Notes: generated from the letters alone by a model not told the origin. A stretch of DNA of 64,000 nucleotides from Microbacterium gorillae (GCF_000826185.2 NZ_LN648875.1:1563853-1627852), one strand, 5' to 3'. Positions 16,082 through 24,874 are shown, counted from the stretch's first letter. Program-made: numbers and translations.

Positions 16082-18130
16082 GTGACGCCTCCCGCCTCCT
16101 TCCCCCGCGAATCCGCAGCTCCGGGACGGTCGGCGTCGCACGATCCCTACGCCGACGTGCCCTTTGACGACGTGCCGTTCGATGACGTCCCGCCGTACGA
16201 CCCGTACGAGGACGTCCCGTTCGATGACGAGCCGCCGATGGACCTCGACTTCGCCGGCGGTGCCCCGCCGCCGGACGCGGGGTACGCACCGGCTCCGCCG
16301 CGCGCGCGAGCGTCGCAGTACGCCACCGCGGCCGAGGCCCTGCGCACCGTGTACGGCTACGACGCGTTCCGCGGTGACCAGGCCGCGATCGTCAATCAGG
16401 TCATCGACGGCGGCGACGCGATCGTGCTGATGCCCACGGGCGGCGGCAAGTCCGTCACGTACCAGGTGCCGGCGCTCGTCCGTCCCGGAACCGGACTCAT
16501 CGTCTCGCCATTGATCGCCCTCATGCACGATCAGGTGGACGCCCTGCGCGCCAACGGCGTGCAGGCCGCGTACCTGAATTCCACACAGTCCGCTTCCGAG
16601 CGCAGCGCCGTGGAGCGGGCGTACGTCGCCGGCGAGCTCGACCTGATCTACGTCGCGCCGGAGCGGCTGTCCAGCCCCGCCACGCGCGCGCTGCTGCAGC
16701 GCGGCTCGCTCAGCGTCATCGCGATCGACGAGGCGCACTGCGTCGCGCAGTGGGGCCACGACTTCCGGCCGGATTACCTCGCCCTCGGCGATCTCGCCGA
16801 GGTGTTCCCCGGCGTCCCGCGGATGGCGCTGACCGCCACCGCGACCCGCGCCACGCACCAGGAGATCACCGAGCGGCTGAGTCTCGGCGACGCCCGGCAC
16901 TTCGTCTCCAGCTTCGACCGACCCAACATCCAGTACCGCATCGACGCGAAGGCAGAGCCGCGGCGGCAGCTGGTGGACTTCATCCGCTCGCAGCCGGAGG
17001 GCTCGGCGGGCATCGTCTACGCCCTCAGCCGCAAGGCCGTCGAGCAGACCGCGGAGGCCCTGGCCAAGCAGGGCATCGACGCCCTGCCGTACCACGCGGG
17101 CCTGCCTGCCGAGGTGCGCCAGCGCAACCAGTCGCGGTTCCTGCGCGAGGACGGCGTCGTGATGGTCGCGACGATCGCGTTCGGCATGGGCATCGACAAG
17201 CCGGACGTCCGCTTCGTCGCGCACATCGACCTGCCCAAATCCGTCGAGGGCTATTACCAGGAGACCGGGCGTGCGGGTCGAGACGGCGAGCCGAGCGTCG
17301 TGTGGATGGCGTACGGGCTCGGCGATGTCGTCCAGCAGCGCCGCCTGATCGACCAGGGTGACGGCGATCGGGCGCACAAGATGCGCCAGCAGCGGCACCT
17401 GGACGCCATGCTCGCGCTGTGCGAGACCGTGCAGTGCCGTCGCCAGAACCTTCTGGGGTACTTCGGTGAGCAGTCCGCCCCGTGCGGCAACTGCGACACC
17501 TGCCTCACGCCGCCGGAGACCTGGGACGGTCTGGTCGCCGCGCAGAAGCTGCTGTCCACGATCGTGCGGCTCAAGCGCGAGCGGAACCAGGCGTTCGGGG
17601 CCGGTCACCTCATCGACATCCTGCGCGGCGCGTCCACGGACCGGATCCGGCAGTACCGTCACGACGAGCTGTCCACGTACGGGCTCGGCGCGGACCTGTC
17701 CGATGCGGACTGGCGCTCGGTGGTGCGGCAGCTCCTCGCCCGCGGCATCCTGGTCGCCACGGGGGAGTACGGCACGCTGGCGCTCGGTGACCCGGCCGCC
17801 GCGGTGCTGCGCGGCGATGCGCCCGTGCCTCTGCGCCGGGACGTCCTGGGTCGCACCGGGGGAGGATCCGGGCGAGCGAAGAAGGCAAGCGCGGCCGCGG
17901 ACCTGCCCGACGACGCTCGTGAGCTGTTCGAGGAGCTGCGCGTCTGGCGGGCCGGTGTCGCGCGGGAGCAGGGCGTGCCCGCCTACATCGTCTTCGGCGA
18001 TGCGACGCTCCGGGCGCTCGCCGAGCACCGTCCGTCGTCCGCGGCAGAACTGGACGGCATCAGCGGCATCGGTGCCAAGAAGAAGGACGCCTACGGCGAA
18101 GCCGTCCTCGAGGTCATCGCGCGGGGGTGA
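16082..18130 (+). CDS. recQ: ATP-dependent DNA helicase RecQ
   Basis: A 682-residue RecQ helicase: Walker A PTGGGKS (117-123), DEAH box in AIDEAHCVAQWGHDFRPDY, the helicase C domain ending in ETGRAGRDG, the RQC zinc cysteines (CETVQC then CGNCDTC), and a C-terminal HRDC domain. Ahead of the helicase core is an unusual 60-residue acidic N-terminus with repeated DVPFDD units (residues 24-50). The GTG at 16082 is preferred because TACACT (16069-16074) lies 7 nt before it and no good ribosome-binding site is present, so the message is probably leaderless. The 3' end overlaps the convergent TetR gene by 17 bp. Confidence 0.94.
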   Translation: MTPPASFPRESAAPGRSASHDPYADVPFDDVPFDDVPPYDPYEDVPFDDEPPMDLDFAGGAPPPDAGYAPAPPRARASQYATAAEALRTVYGYDAFRGDQAAIVNQVIDGGDAIVLMPTGGGKSVTYQVPALVRPGTGLIVSPLIALMHDQVDALRANGVQAAYLNSTQSASERSAVERAYVAGELDLIYVAPERLSSPATRALLQRGSLSVIAIDEAHCVAQWGHDFRPDYLALGDLAEVFPGVPRMALTATATRATHQEITERLSLGDARHFVSSFDRPNIQYRIDAKAEPRRQLVDFIRSQPEGSAGIVYALSRKAVEQTAEALAKQGIDALPYHAGLPAEVRQRNQSRFLREDGVVMVATIAFGMGIDKPDVRFVAHIDLPKSVEGYYQETGRAGRDGEPSVVWMAYGLGDVVQQRRLIDQGDGDRAHKMRQQRHLDAMLALCETVQCRRQNLLGYFGEQSAPCGNCDTCLTPPETWDGLVAAQKLLSTIVRLKRERNQAFGAGHLIDILRGASTDRIRQYRHDELSTYGLGADLSDADWRSVVRQLLARGILVATGEYGTLALGDPAAAVLRGDAPVPLRRDVLGRTGGGSGRAKKASAAADLPDDARELFEELRVWRAGVAREQGVPAYIVFGDATLRALAEHRPSSAAELDGISGIGAKKKDAYGEAVLEVIARG

Positions 18131-19307
18131 CGGGCGCGAGCATGCCGGCGACGTAATCCGCGAAGAGCGTCCCGGCGTCGACCAGGTCCGGTTCGTAGAG
18201 CGCTTGGACGCGCAGACCCAGCCAGAGTCCCGCGAGCATGGTCGCATCGACGCCGTCCGTCGCTTCCGGCGGGAGTGAGCCCTGCGTCCGGGCGAGGTCC
18301 AGCAGCGCGCCGAAATGCGCGCGCAGTGCGGCCAGCCGCAGCGCGACGATCGGGTGTGCCGGATGCGACGGCGCGGACGCTTCGTGGCAGATGAGCACCG
18401 TCGCGTCGTGGAACACCCGGGCGGAGTGCGTCGCCGTGGAGCGGCGGGCGGCCAGGACGAGGGCGTCGCGGACCGACGTCGCGGCGGCCTCGGCGAGCTC
18501 GACCTCATTGGAGGCGTCGCGCGAAGCGAGTACCGCTTCCAGCAGGGCTTCCTTCGAGGAGAAGTCTTCGAAGATGCTCGACTTCGCCACGCCGGACGCG
18601 GCAGCGATGTCGCGCATCGCCGTGTCGCCGAATCCGGACCGCGCGAACAGATCGATGGCCGCGGCGAGCACTCGGCCTTCGCGGTCGGTCGGCGCCGGGG
18701 GCTCGGGCTGCGGCGGCAGCGTGGCGCCGGGCTCCCGATTGTGCGAGCGAGCGAGGCCGCGGGAGTACTGGCCGACGAGGTCGACGATGTCGATCTCGTC
18801 CGGAGCGAACAGGCTCATGACCTGCAGACCGTGCCAGGTCGCGATGAAGACCCGGGCGTCGATCAGCGGGTCTCGGTTCGCACCGAGGTCGGACCGGCCG
18901 AGGAAGTGCCCTTCGGACACCTTCATGCGCCGCTGGTGCCGCGCGAGCATGTACGCGTGGGCGGGGTGTTCCGGTGCGCTGGCCTCGCCATACGCCGTGG
19001 CGATCAGGGCGAGCGCCGCCGGCGCGGCGGAGAGTTGGCGGGCGTACTCCTGCAGCGGCTCCATGGTGGGTGCGCCGCGTTCGCGGCCGGCCGGCATCCG
19101 CTGGTCCAGGACCGTCAGCACCGCCTCGAGCACCGCGGCCTTGGACGGATAGTGCCGCAGCAGTCCCGCGTGCGTGATGCCGCTGTGCGCGGCGATGTCG
19201 CGCAAAGAGGTCGCGTGGTAGCCCGGATCGAGGAACAGCTCGATGGCCGCGTCGACGATTCGCGTACGACTGGCCCGTCCGCGGGGGGTCCGAGCGTGTG
19301 AGGGCAC
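18114..19307 (-). CDS. Tandem-duplicated TetR-family regulator
   Basis: A roughly 397-residue protein with two complete TetR units in one chain. The first helix-turn-helix lies at the N-terminus (TSLRDIAAHSGITHAGLLRHY) and the second near residue 220 (TAMRDIAAASGVAKSSIFEDF), each followed by a helical ligand/dimer domain; a Pro-rich linker joins them. Ordinary TetR proteins are about 200 residues and dimerise, so this chain may act as a pseudo-dimer. Start choice: GTG at 19307 with ACAGG upstream; the frame also opens at a TTG at 19355 inside the operator region. It is divergent from the 19342-19385 promoter and probably controls it. Confidence 0.85.
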   Translation of the reverse strand: MPSHARTPRGRASRTRIVDAAIELFLDPGYHATSLRDIAAHSGITHAGLLRHYPSKAAVLEAVLTVLDQRMPAGRERGAPTMEPLQEYARQLSAAPAALALIATAYGEASAPEHPAHAYMLARHQRRMKVSEGHFLGRSDLGANRDPLIDARVFIATWHGLQVMSLFAPDEIDIVDLVGQYSRGLARSHNREPGATLPPQPEPPAPTDREGRVLAAAIDLFARSGFGDTAMRDIAAASGVAKSSIFEDFSSKEALLEAVLASRDASNEVELAEAAATSVRDALVLAARRSTATHSARVFHDATVLICHEASAPSHPAHPIVALRLAALRAHFGALLDLARTQGSLPPEATDGVDATMLAGLWLGLRVQALYEPDLVDAGTLFADYVAGMLAPVTPAR

Positions 19308-19341
19308 GGGATGCCTGTCTTCAATAGGGGTCGGACCGCGG

Positions 19342-19385
19342 TTGCATGTTACCAAACGGTCGGGGTACTGTGGCCGAACGGTCGG
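19342..19385 (+). promoter_or_regulatory. Promoter with two TetR-type operator copies
   Basis: TTGCAT (19342-19347), 18 nt, TACTGT (19366-19371) form a plus-strand promoter. Two near-identical 12-mers, CCAAACGGTCGG (19352-19363) and CCGAACGGTCGG (19374-19385), lie 22 bp apart, two helical turns. The first sits between -35 and -10 and the second near the start point. The second is palindromic at 10 of 12 positions, as expected for a TetR site. Binding by the adjacent tandem TetR is inferred. Confidence 0.6.
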
Positions 19386-19431
19386 GCGCCGGGGGGCGCA
19401 CCACCGTACCGCACTGCAGGGAGGAGCTCAC

Positions 19432-19545
19432 GTGGACGCCACGCTGAACCCATCCTGCACCATGCATGATGCATCGGCCGACCGCTGGGGGGCTGTCGCC
19501 GTACGTCATGCAGTGATCGACGCGTTCTCGCGCTGGGGGGCATGA
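19432..19545 (+). CDS. Possible 37-residue small protein or leader peptide
   Basis: A short ORF starting at GTG 19432 behind a strong ribosome-binding site (GGGAGGAG, 5 nt spacing), just downstream of the TetR-type promoter. The product contains one Cys near the N-terminus and ends FSRWGA; a second RWGA occurs at residues 18-21. I recognise no family. It is followed by a GC-rich stem-loop at 19587-19626. It could be a regulated small protein or a leader peptide. Coding status rests only on the start context and promoter, so confidence is low. Confidence 0.35.
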   Translation: MDATLNPSCTMHDASADRWGAVAVRHAVIDAFSRWGA

Positions 19546-19586
19546 GAGCGGCCGCGGTCCGAACAGAGTGCGGAACTCGCTGCAAT

Positions 19587-19626
19587 GGAACCCCATCTCG
19601 CACCGGGGGGCGTGGGATGGGGTTCC
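19587..19626 (+). terminator. Stem-loop after the small ORF (terminator or RNA element)
   Basis: Perfect 11-bp arms GGAACCCCATC (19587-19597) and GATGGGGTTCC (19616-19626) around an 18-nt G-rich loop with a GGGGGGC run. Similar GGGGGGC runs occur at 19391, inside the small ORF, and at its stop. No T-tract follows, so it may be a structured RNA rather than a simple terminator. Confidence 0.5.
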
Positions 19627-19756
19627 GCAGCCCGGGACGGGCGCCGTGGCGAGAGCCGGGCGCCTGTCTTCGTGGTGCGCCCGCGGTTCGCCGACGGCCG
19701 CGTGCCGGTCGGCGTCGTCCGTGACGGCTTCTGAGGCTGGACGTTGGCTCCGAAGC

Positions 19757-19851
19757 TGTGGGACTCCCACAACGATTTGGTGAGACTCAGTGTCACGCGA
19801 TTGTGGGCATCGGCCACCCATCTTGGCGACCAGGTGTCGAAGTTCTAGCGT
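19757..19851 (+). promoter_or_regulatory. Inverted repeat and promoter upstream of the acyl-CoA dehydrogenase
   Basis: TGTGGGA-C-TCCCACA is a perfect 7-bp inverted repeat at 19757-19771. About 50 bp on, TTGGCG (19823-19828), a 17-nt spacer and TAGCGT (19846-19851) form a plausible promoter for the gene starting at 19889. Between 19627 and 19756 I see nothing convincing. Confidence 0.45.
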
Positions 19852-19888
19852 GTAGACATCCCACCGTGCGATCTTCCGAGGGGCATCA

Positions 19889-21994
19889 ATGTTTTCATCC
19901 GACGTGTCCGCACACGCCTCCCACACCACCACCACGCCGCGCATCGACATCGACGGCGTCACCGACATGCTGCTGGGCACCTGGAGTGATGTCCGTCGCC
20001 AAGCGCGCGCGATGGTCAAGGACCCGGCCTTCTGGCGGGACGGTGACCTCGGCAAGGACGCTCACCGCGAGCGAGTGCTCGAGCAGCTGAAGCTCCTCGT
20101 CGAGCGCAAGGCGATCCACCGTGCGTTCCCGACGCGTCTGGGCGGTCAGGACGACAACGGTGGCAACATCGCCGGCTTCGAGGAGCTCGTCACCGCCGAC
20201 CCGAGCCTGCAGATCAAGGCCGGTGTGCAGTGGGGACTCTTCGGTGCCGCCGTGCTGCACCTCGGCACCGAAGAGCACCATGACACCTGGCTGCCCGGCA
20301 TCATGGACCTCTCCATCCCCGGCGCGTTCGCGATGACGGAGATCGGACACGGCTCGGACGTCGCGGCCATCGGGACCACCGCGACGTACGACCCCGCGAC
20401 GGAGGAGTTCGTCATCAACACGCCGTTCCGCGCGGCGACCAAGGAGTACCTCGGCAACGCGGCGCTGCACGGGATCGCGGCGACGGTGTTCGCCCAGCTG
20501 ATCACCGACGGCGTGAACCACGGTGTGCACTGCTTCTATGTCCCGCTGCGTGGCGAGGACGGCGTCGATCTGCCCGGCATCGGCCGCGAGGACGATGGCC
20601 TCAAGGGTGGCTTGAACGGCATCGACAACGGCCGGCTGAGCTTCGATCACGTCCGGGTGCCGCGCACGAACCTGTTGAACAAGTACGGCGACGTCGCGGT
20701 GGACGGCTCGTACACGAGCCCGATCGCGAGCCCGGGTCGTCGCTTCTTCACGATGCTCGGCACCCTCGTTCAGGGCCGCGTGTCGTTGGATGGTGCCGCG
20801 TCGTGGGCCTCGGCGCTCGGCCTGGACATCGCGATCACCTACGCCGGTCAGCGCCGCCAGTTCGATGCCGGGTCCGGCACGGACGAGATGGTGCTGCTGG
20901 ACTACGGCAAGCACCAGCGTCGCCTGCTCCCGCGCCTGGCGACGACGTACGCGTCGATCTTCGCGCACGACGAGTTCCTGAAGAAGTTCGACGGCGTCTT
21001 CAGCGGCAAGGCCGCGTCCGACACCGATCGCGAGGACCTCGAGACGCTCGCCGCCGCGCTCAAGCCGCTGTCGACGTGGCACGCGCTGGACACGCTGCAG
21101 GAGTGCCGCGAGGCCTGCGGCGGGTCGGGTTTCATGTTCGAGAACCGCTTTGTCGGACTGCGTGCGGACCTCGACATCTACACGACCTTCGAGGGCGACA
21201 ACAACATTCTGCTGCAGCTGGTCGGCAAGCGGCTGCTGACCGACTACGGCACTCAGCTGAAGGAGAAGGACCAGCGCCAGCTCGCGGCCTTCGCCGTCGG
21301 CCAGGCGGCCGGCAAGGTCTTCCACGGCGCCGGGCTGCGTCGCCTGGGGCAGGCGTTCGCGGACATGGGGTCCACGGCCCGGTCCGTGGAGTTCGGCCTG
21401 CGCGAGCGGGACCAGCAGGAGCTGCTCGCGGACCGCGTCCAGCAGATGGTCGCGGACATCGCAATGCGCATGCGCCCGTCCGCGAAGCAGACACCGGACG
21501 AGGCGTTCGCGACGTTCAACGAGAACCAGTCCGAGCTGATGGAAGCCGCGCGCGCTCACGGTGAGCTGCTGCAGTGGGAGGCGTTCACCGACGCCGTCCG
21601 CACCGCGCCGGACGACGGAACCCGCGAGGTGCTGACCTGGCTGCGCGACCTGTTCGGCCTGTCCCTGATCGAGAAGCACCTCGCCTGGCACATCATCAAC
21701 GGTCGGCTGTCCACCCAGCGTGCGGCCTCGGTCTCGCGCTACATCGACCGCCTCTGCCAGCGCCTGCGTCCGCACGCGCAGGACCTCGTGGACGCGTTCG
21801 GCTACGAGCCGGAGCACCTGCGAGCTCCCATCGCCTCCGGCATCGAGGCCGCCCGCCAGGACGAGGCGCGCGCCTACTACGCCGAACTCCGCGCCTCCGG
21901 CAACGCCCCGGTCGAGGAGAAGGTCATGTACAAGAAGGCCAAGGCCGAGGAGAAGGCCCGCGCCAAGGCCGCCAAGGCTCGCGCCAAGTCCTGA
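19889..21994 (+). CDS. Acyl-CoA dehydrogenase/oxidase (ACOX-like)
   Basis: A 701-residue flavoenzyme of the acyl-CoA dehydrogenase superfamily, of the long acyl-CoA oxidase-like type. Visible: FAD/substrate segment FAMTEIGHGSDVAAIGTTA, the middle beta domain, QGRVSLDGAASWA, and the C-terminal CGGSGFMFENRF followed by TTFEGDNNILLQLVGKRLL, where the Glu of FEGDN is in the position of the family's catalytic base. The last ~25 residues are Lys/Ala-rich. It would catalyse the first step of fatty-acyl-CoA beta-oxidation. GAGGGG precedes the ATG. Its neighbour is a TetR protein, a frequent partner of fatty-acid genes. Confidence 0.92.
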   Translation: MFSSDVSAHASHTTTTPRIDIDGVTDMLLGTWSDVRRQARAMVKDPAFWRDGDLGKDAHRERVLEQLKLLVERKAIHRAFPTRLGGQDDNGGNIAGFEELVTADPSLQIKAGVQWGLFGAAVLHLGTEEHHDTWLPGIMDLSIPGAFAMTEIGHGSDVAAIGTTATYDPATEEFVINTPFRAATKEYLGNAALHGIAATVFAQLITDGVNHGVHCFYVPLRGEDGVDLPGIGREDDGLKGGLNGIDNGRLSFDHVRVPRTNLLNKYGDVAVDGSYTSPIASPGRRFFTMLGTLVQGRVSLDGAASWASALGLDIAITYAGQRRQFDAGSGTDEMVLLDYGKHQRRLLPRLATTYASIFAHDEFLKKFDGVFSGKAASDTDREDLETLAAALKPLSTWHALDTLQECREACGGSGFMFENRFVGLRADLDIYTTFEGDNNILLQLVGKRLLTDYGTQLKEKDQRQLAAFAVGQAAGKVFHGAGLRRLGQAFADMGSTARSVEFGLRERDQQELLADRVQQMVADIAMRMRPSAKQTPDEAFATFNENQSELMEAARAHGELLQWEAFTDAVRTAPDDGTREVLTWLRDLFGLSLIEKHLAWHIINGRLSTQRAASVSRYIDRLCQRLRPHAQDLVDAFGYEPEHLRAPIASGIEAARQDEARAYYAELRASGNAPVEEKVMYKKAKAEEKARAKAAKARAKS

Positions 21995-22011
21995 ACTCTC
22001 CCTCGGCATCA

Positions 22012-22042
22012 GCGCCCGTCCCGTTCGCGGGGCGGGCGCTTT
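22012..22042 (+). terminator. Rho-independent-type terminator of the acyl-CoA dehydrogenase gene
   Basis: A 12-bp stem (GCGCCCGTCCCG / CGGGGCGGGCGC, one G-T pair) with TTCG tetraloop, followed by TTT, 17 bp after the stop codon. Confidence 0.82.
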
Positions 22043-22066
22043 GTCGTCGGTGTGGTCGGGGGCTGC

Positions 22067-22190
22067 GGTGGTTGGGTCGGGTGCGCTCGTCTTTGCGGGT
22101 TCGCCTGTCGCCGCGCTTCGGGGGCTGGGGTGGCTCGGTTTCGGCTTAAGACTGCCCGGTGGATGGTTGCGTTCCGGACGCCGTCTCGCG
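22067..22190 (+). repeat. 124-bp CTTAAG-containing repeat, copy 1
   Basis: Bases 22067-22190 are closely similar to 22390-22513, same length and orientation. Both end in the shared stretch that starts TTTCGGCTTAAGACTGCCCG and runs to GCCGTCTCGCG. CTTAAG lies at 22145 and 22468. This copy is outside the inverted-repeat pair around the HNH gene. I see no gene between 21995 and 22769. Confidence 0.85.
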
Positions 22191-22300
22191 ATCCACGTGA
22201 GCGGCTCTCTCGCCGGCTCGGGTGCGCTCGCGTGTCCGAACGCTGCGGGATTCGGCTCGGTTGGGTCGTCGGTTGACGACGACGTGGGGGATGTGGTCAC

Positions 22301-22513
22301 CTCGCGTTCCAGCGTGCTGGGGTTTCTTGGCTTAAGACGACACGGGTTCTCGGGGTGGTGGGGTTCTTCCGTCGGCGCGCGGACCCGGGGGTGGTTGGCT
22401 CGGGTGCGCTCGTCCCGGCGCGTTCGCTTGTTGCCGCGCTTCGGGGTCTGGGGTGGCTGGGTTTCGGCTTAAGACTGCCCGGTGGGCGGTTGCGTTCCGG
22501 ACGCCGTCTCGCG
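22301..22513 (+). repeat. Left inverted repeat of the DUF222/HNH element
   Basis: This segment, with CTTAAG at 22331 and 22468 (137 bp apart), matches the reverse complement of 24405-24597, where CTTAAG occurs at 24419 and 24559 (140 bp apart). Shared blocks include GGCTTAAGACGACACGGGTT and TTTCGGCTTAAGAC. The second half is also the second copy of the 124-bp direct repeat. Together the two arms bracket the HNH gene. Confidence 0.82.
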
Positions 22514-22769
22514 TTCTGTCCCGGGGCCCTTCCCACTGGCCGTCTCGCGTTCAGCGTCGGCACCCCTCAACTCGGTCGGGCGGGGCCCGTGTCGGGTGCC
22601 TTCCGACCCTCCCATCACCCGGTCGTTGGGCGAGCGTTGGCGAGACGAAACGGCGTGAGGTGCGGGGCGGGGTCGGGGTGAGAGAAGCCTCATCTCCACA
22701 GGCTGAAATCCATCCACAGCCTGGGATATTCAACGTCCAATGTCGGAGGCCCAGCGTAAAATATGGCTT

Positions 22770-24161
22770 ATGAACACGACGATGGAACGGACCCGGGAAG
22801 CGATGGCTTACGCCGTCGCCGACCTCCGCTCCATCCTGTCTTCCGGCACCCTCGACACGGCCGACCGGGACGATGTTCTCGGGTTCCTGATCGGGGTCGG
22901 AGACCTCTACCGGCAGGTCGAAGCCACGCTCGTGATCGGCACCGGTGTCATCGAGAAGCGCTCCGCATCTGCGGAGCGCTTCGACGTTTCCGCCGACTGC
23001 CGCTCCGCCAACGAAGTGATGCAGCGCACCACCGGTGCCGCACCCACCACCGTCAAGCGATGGAGCCGCCTGGCCGCGACCATCAAGCCCGCACGGGTGT
23101 TGCCCTCTGGCGAGGAGAAGCCGGCAGAGTTCCCGGCCCTGCGCGAAGCACTCACCACAGGAGCGATCGGGGCGGACGGTCTCGAGGCCGCCACCCGGCC
23201 CCTGCGGGAGATCAAGGACCGCGTGGACGCGACTGATTTCGCGGAGGTCGATGAGGTTCTCGCGGCGATGACGACGACGACCGGTGCTCCGGTGATGTGC
23301 GACACGCTCCGGGATGCTTCCCTCCGTTTGGCCACCGACCTGAACATCACGGGTGCCGAGGATGAAGAAGAGAAGGCTTTCCGGGGCCGGGCACTGCGGC
23401 TCGGCGTCAAGCGCAACGGGCTCGTCCCGATCACCGGTCAACTCGTCCCGGATGTGGCCGGTGCACTGTCGGTCCTGTTGGATTCGATCAACAACCCGCA
23501 CGGTCAGCCCGCGGGCGTGAAGTTCCGACCGTCGGACGAGTCCGACGAGAACGCGGATGTGCGGAGCATGGCTCAGCGCAACCACGACGCCCTCGGCACG
23601 ATCCTCGCCGCGGTCCCCAACGCTCCCGACATGCCGACGAACGGCGGCGGCGCACCCGTCCTGATCATCCACGCGACCGAAGACACTGTTCGTGCCGGTG
23701 AAGGGTGGGCCACGATCCCTGGGGCCGACGCGACCGGCACGGATGTTCCGGTGCCGTTCGCCGCGGCGAAGCATGTCGGATGCTGTGGCACGGTCCAGCA
23801 CCTCACGTCCGCGAAGAACGGGCGGATCGTGAAGCTCACCATCGACAAGCGGGTGTTCAGCACTGACCAGCGGCGAGCGATCGCCGTCCGGGACCGGTCC
23901 TGCGTGATCCCGGGATGCCACACCCCGGCCCGGTGGTGCGAGATCCACCACGTGAAGGAATGGTCCAACGGCGGTCAGACGGATGTCGATAACGGGGTGC
24001 TGATCTGCTGGCACCACCACCGCTTCGTCGACCGCATGGACTGGGATATCCGGATGACCGACGGCGTCCCCGAAGTGCGACCGCCCGACTGGATAGACCC
24101 CACGAAATCCTGGCAAGCCACCGGCCCACGGGTCCCGGGCCGGCCGAAGCGGGGTGCGTGA
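22770..24161 (+). CDS. DUF222 domain HNH endonuclease (REP13E12-like), inside inverted repeats
   Basis: A 463-residue protein: an N-terminal all-helical DUF222 domain and a C-terminal HNH nuclease with CVIPGCHTPARWCEIHHVKE and a later CWHHHRF, so zinc-knuckle cysteines and the HNH histidines are intact. The family is multicopy in actinobacteria and includes the REP13E12 repeats of Mycobacterium tuberculosis; its biological role is not settled. The ATG at 22770 is chosen because TAAAAT (22757-22762) lies 7 nt upstream; the frame also has an ATG at 22740. The gene is bracketed by ~190-bp inverted repeats, and a second family member lies at 47191. Confidence 0.9.
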   Translation: MNTTMERTREAMAYAVADLRSILSSGTLDTADRDDVLGFLIGVGDLYRQVEATLVIGTGVIEKRSASAERFDVSADCRSANEVMQRTTGAAPTTVKRWSRLAATIKPARVLPSGEEKPAEFPALREALTTGAIGADGLEAATRPLREIKDRVDATDFAEVDEVLAAMTTTTGAPVMCDTLRDASLRLATDLNITGAEDEEEKAFRGRALRLGVKRNGLVPITGQLVPDVAGALSVLLDSINNPHGQPAGVKFRPSDESDENADVRSMAQRNHDALGTILAAVPNAPDMPTNGGGAPVLIIHATEDTVRAGEGWATIPGADATGTDVPVPFAAAKHVGCCGTVQHLTSAKNGRIVKLTIDKRVFSTDQRRAIAVRDRSCVIPGCHTPARWCEIHHVKEWSNGGQTDVDNGVLICWHHHRFVDRMDWDIRMTDGVPEVRPPDWIDPTKSWQATGPRVPGRPKRGA

Positions 24162-24404
24162 TGTCCGGGGAGAACTCCGCCCATACCATGCCCACCCCGC
24201 ACCGTGTGACGTTCCGCCTCGCCGACGATCGTCCAACGACCGAGAAGGGGGTCGCCACCGACGTGACGAACCGTATCGGCGCGGCGCTCGGCGCGGCGAC
24301 ACGTGACGGCGCGCCGACCCGTGGTGTGGCGGAAATCGGTGACGGGGTGGCGGCCGGCGAGGCCACGTCCATCTCAGCGACGCAAGTCGGCGACGAGAGC
24401 CGAT

Positions 24405-24597
24405 CCGTGACGGGCGGTCTTAAGCCGAAAACACAACCCCGCCGGAACCCGCAGCGCCGAACGCAGCGCACCCGCGGCACCTCAAGCGCACCCGACGCAA
24501 CCACCTCGACATCCGCGCGCCGACACGTGAACAGCCCCACCCCGACAACCCGTGTCGTCTTAAGCCAGAAGAACGCAACCATGCTGGAACGAGACAC
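24405..24597 (-). repeat. Right inverted repeat of the DUF222/HNH element
   Basis: Reverse-complement counterpart of 22301-22490, imperfect but collinear over its length, with CTTAAG at 24419-24424 and 24559-24564. From 24162 to 24404 I see no convincing gene. Confidence 0.82.
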
Positions 24598-24750
24598 GAG
24601 CACCCTCCCCACACACGTTGCGACGTTCGTCTCTCTGGCGCTCGATCAACGACGGGGTCCGCGGCCATGCTGGAACGAGACACGAGCACCCTCCCCACAC
24701 ACGTTGCGACGCTTCGTCAGGCCGGCGCTCGCTCAACCACCGGGGTGGCG
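24579..24750 (+). repeat. 86-bp tandem direct repeat
   Basis: A 47-bp block beginning CCATGCTGGAACGAGACACG is identical at 24579-24625 and 24665-24711 (period 86 bp), and similarity continues weakly beyond. The first copy overlaps the end of the right inverted repeat. From 24750 to 24874 I see nothing further. Confidence 0.85.
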
Positions 24751-24874
24751 ACCGGCCGCGTTGCCCGCGACAGTGCGACGGCCGACGATGCCTGGCGCCG
24801 ACCACGGGACCGGAGCCAGGAGCGCCATCACCCCTGCCTCCCCGTTCGCACGTGCGAGGAGCGGCGGACATGTG

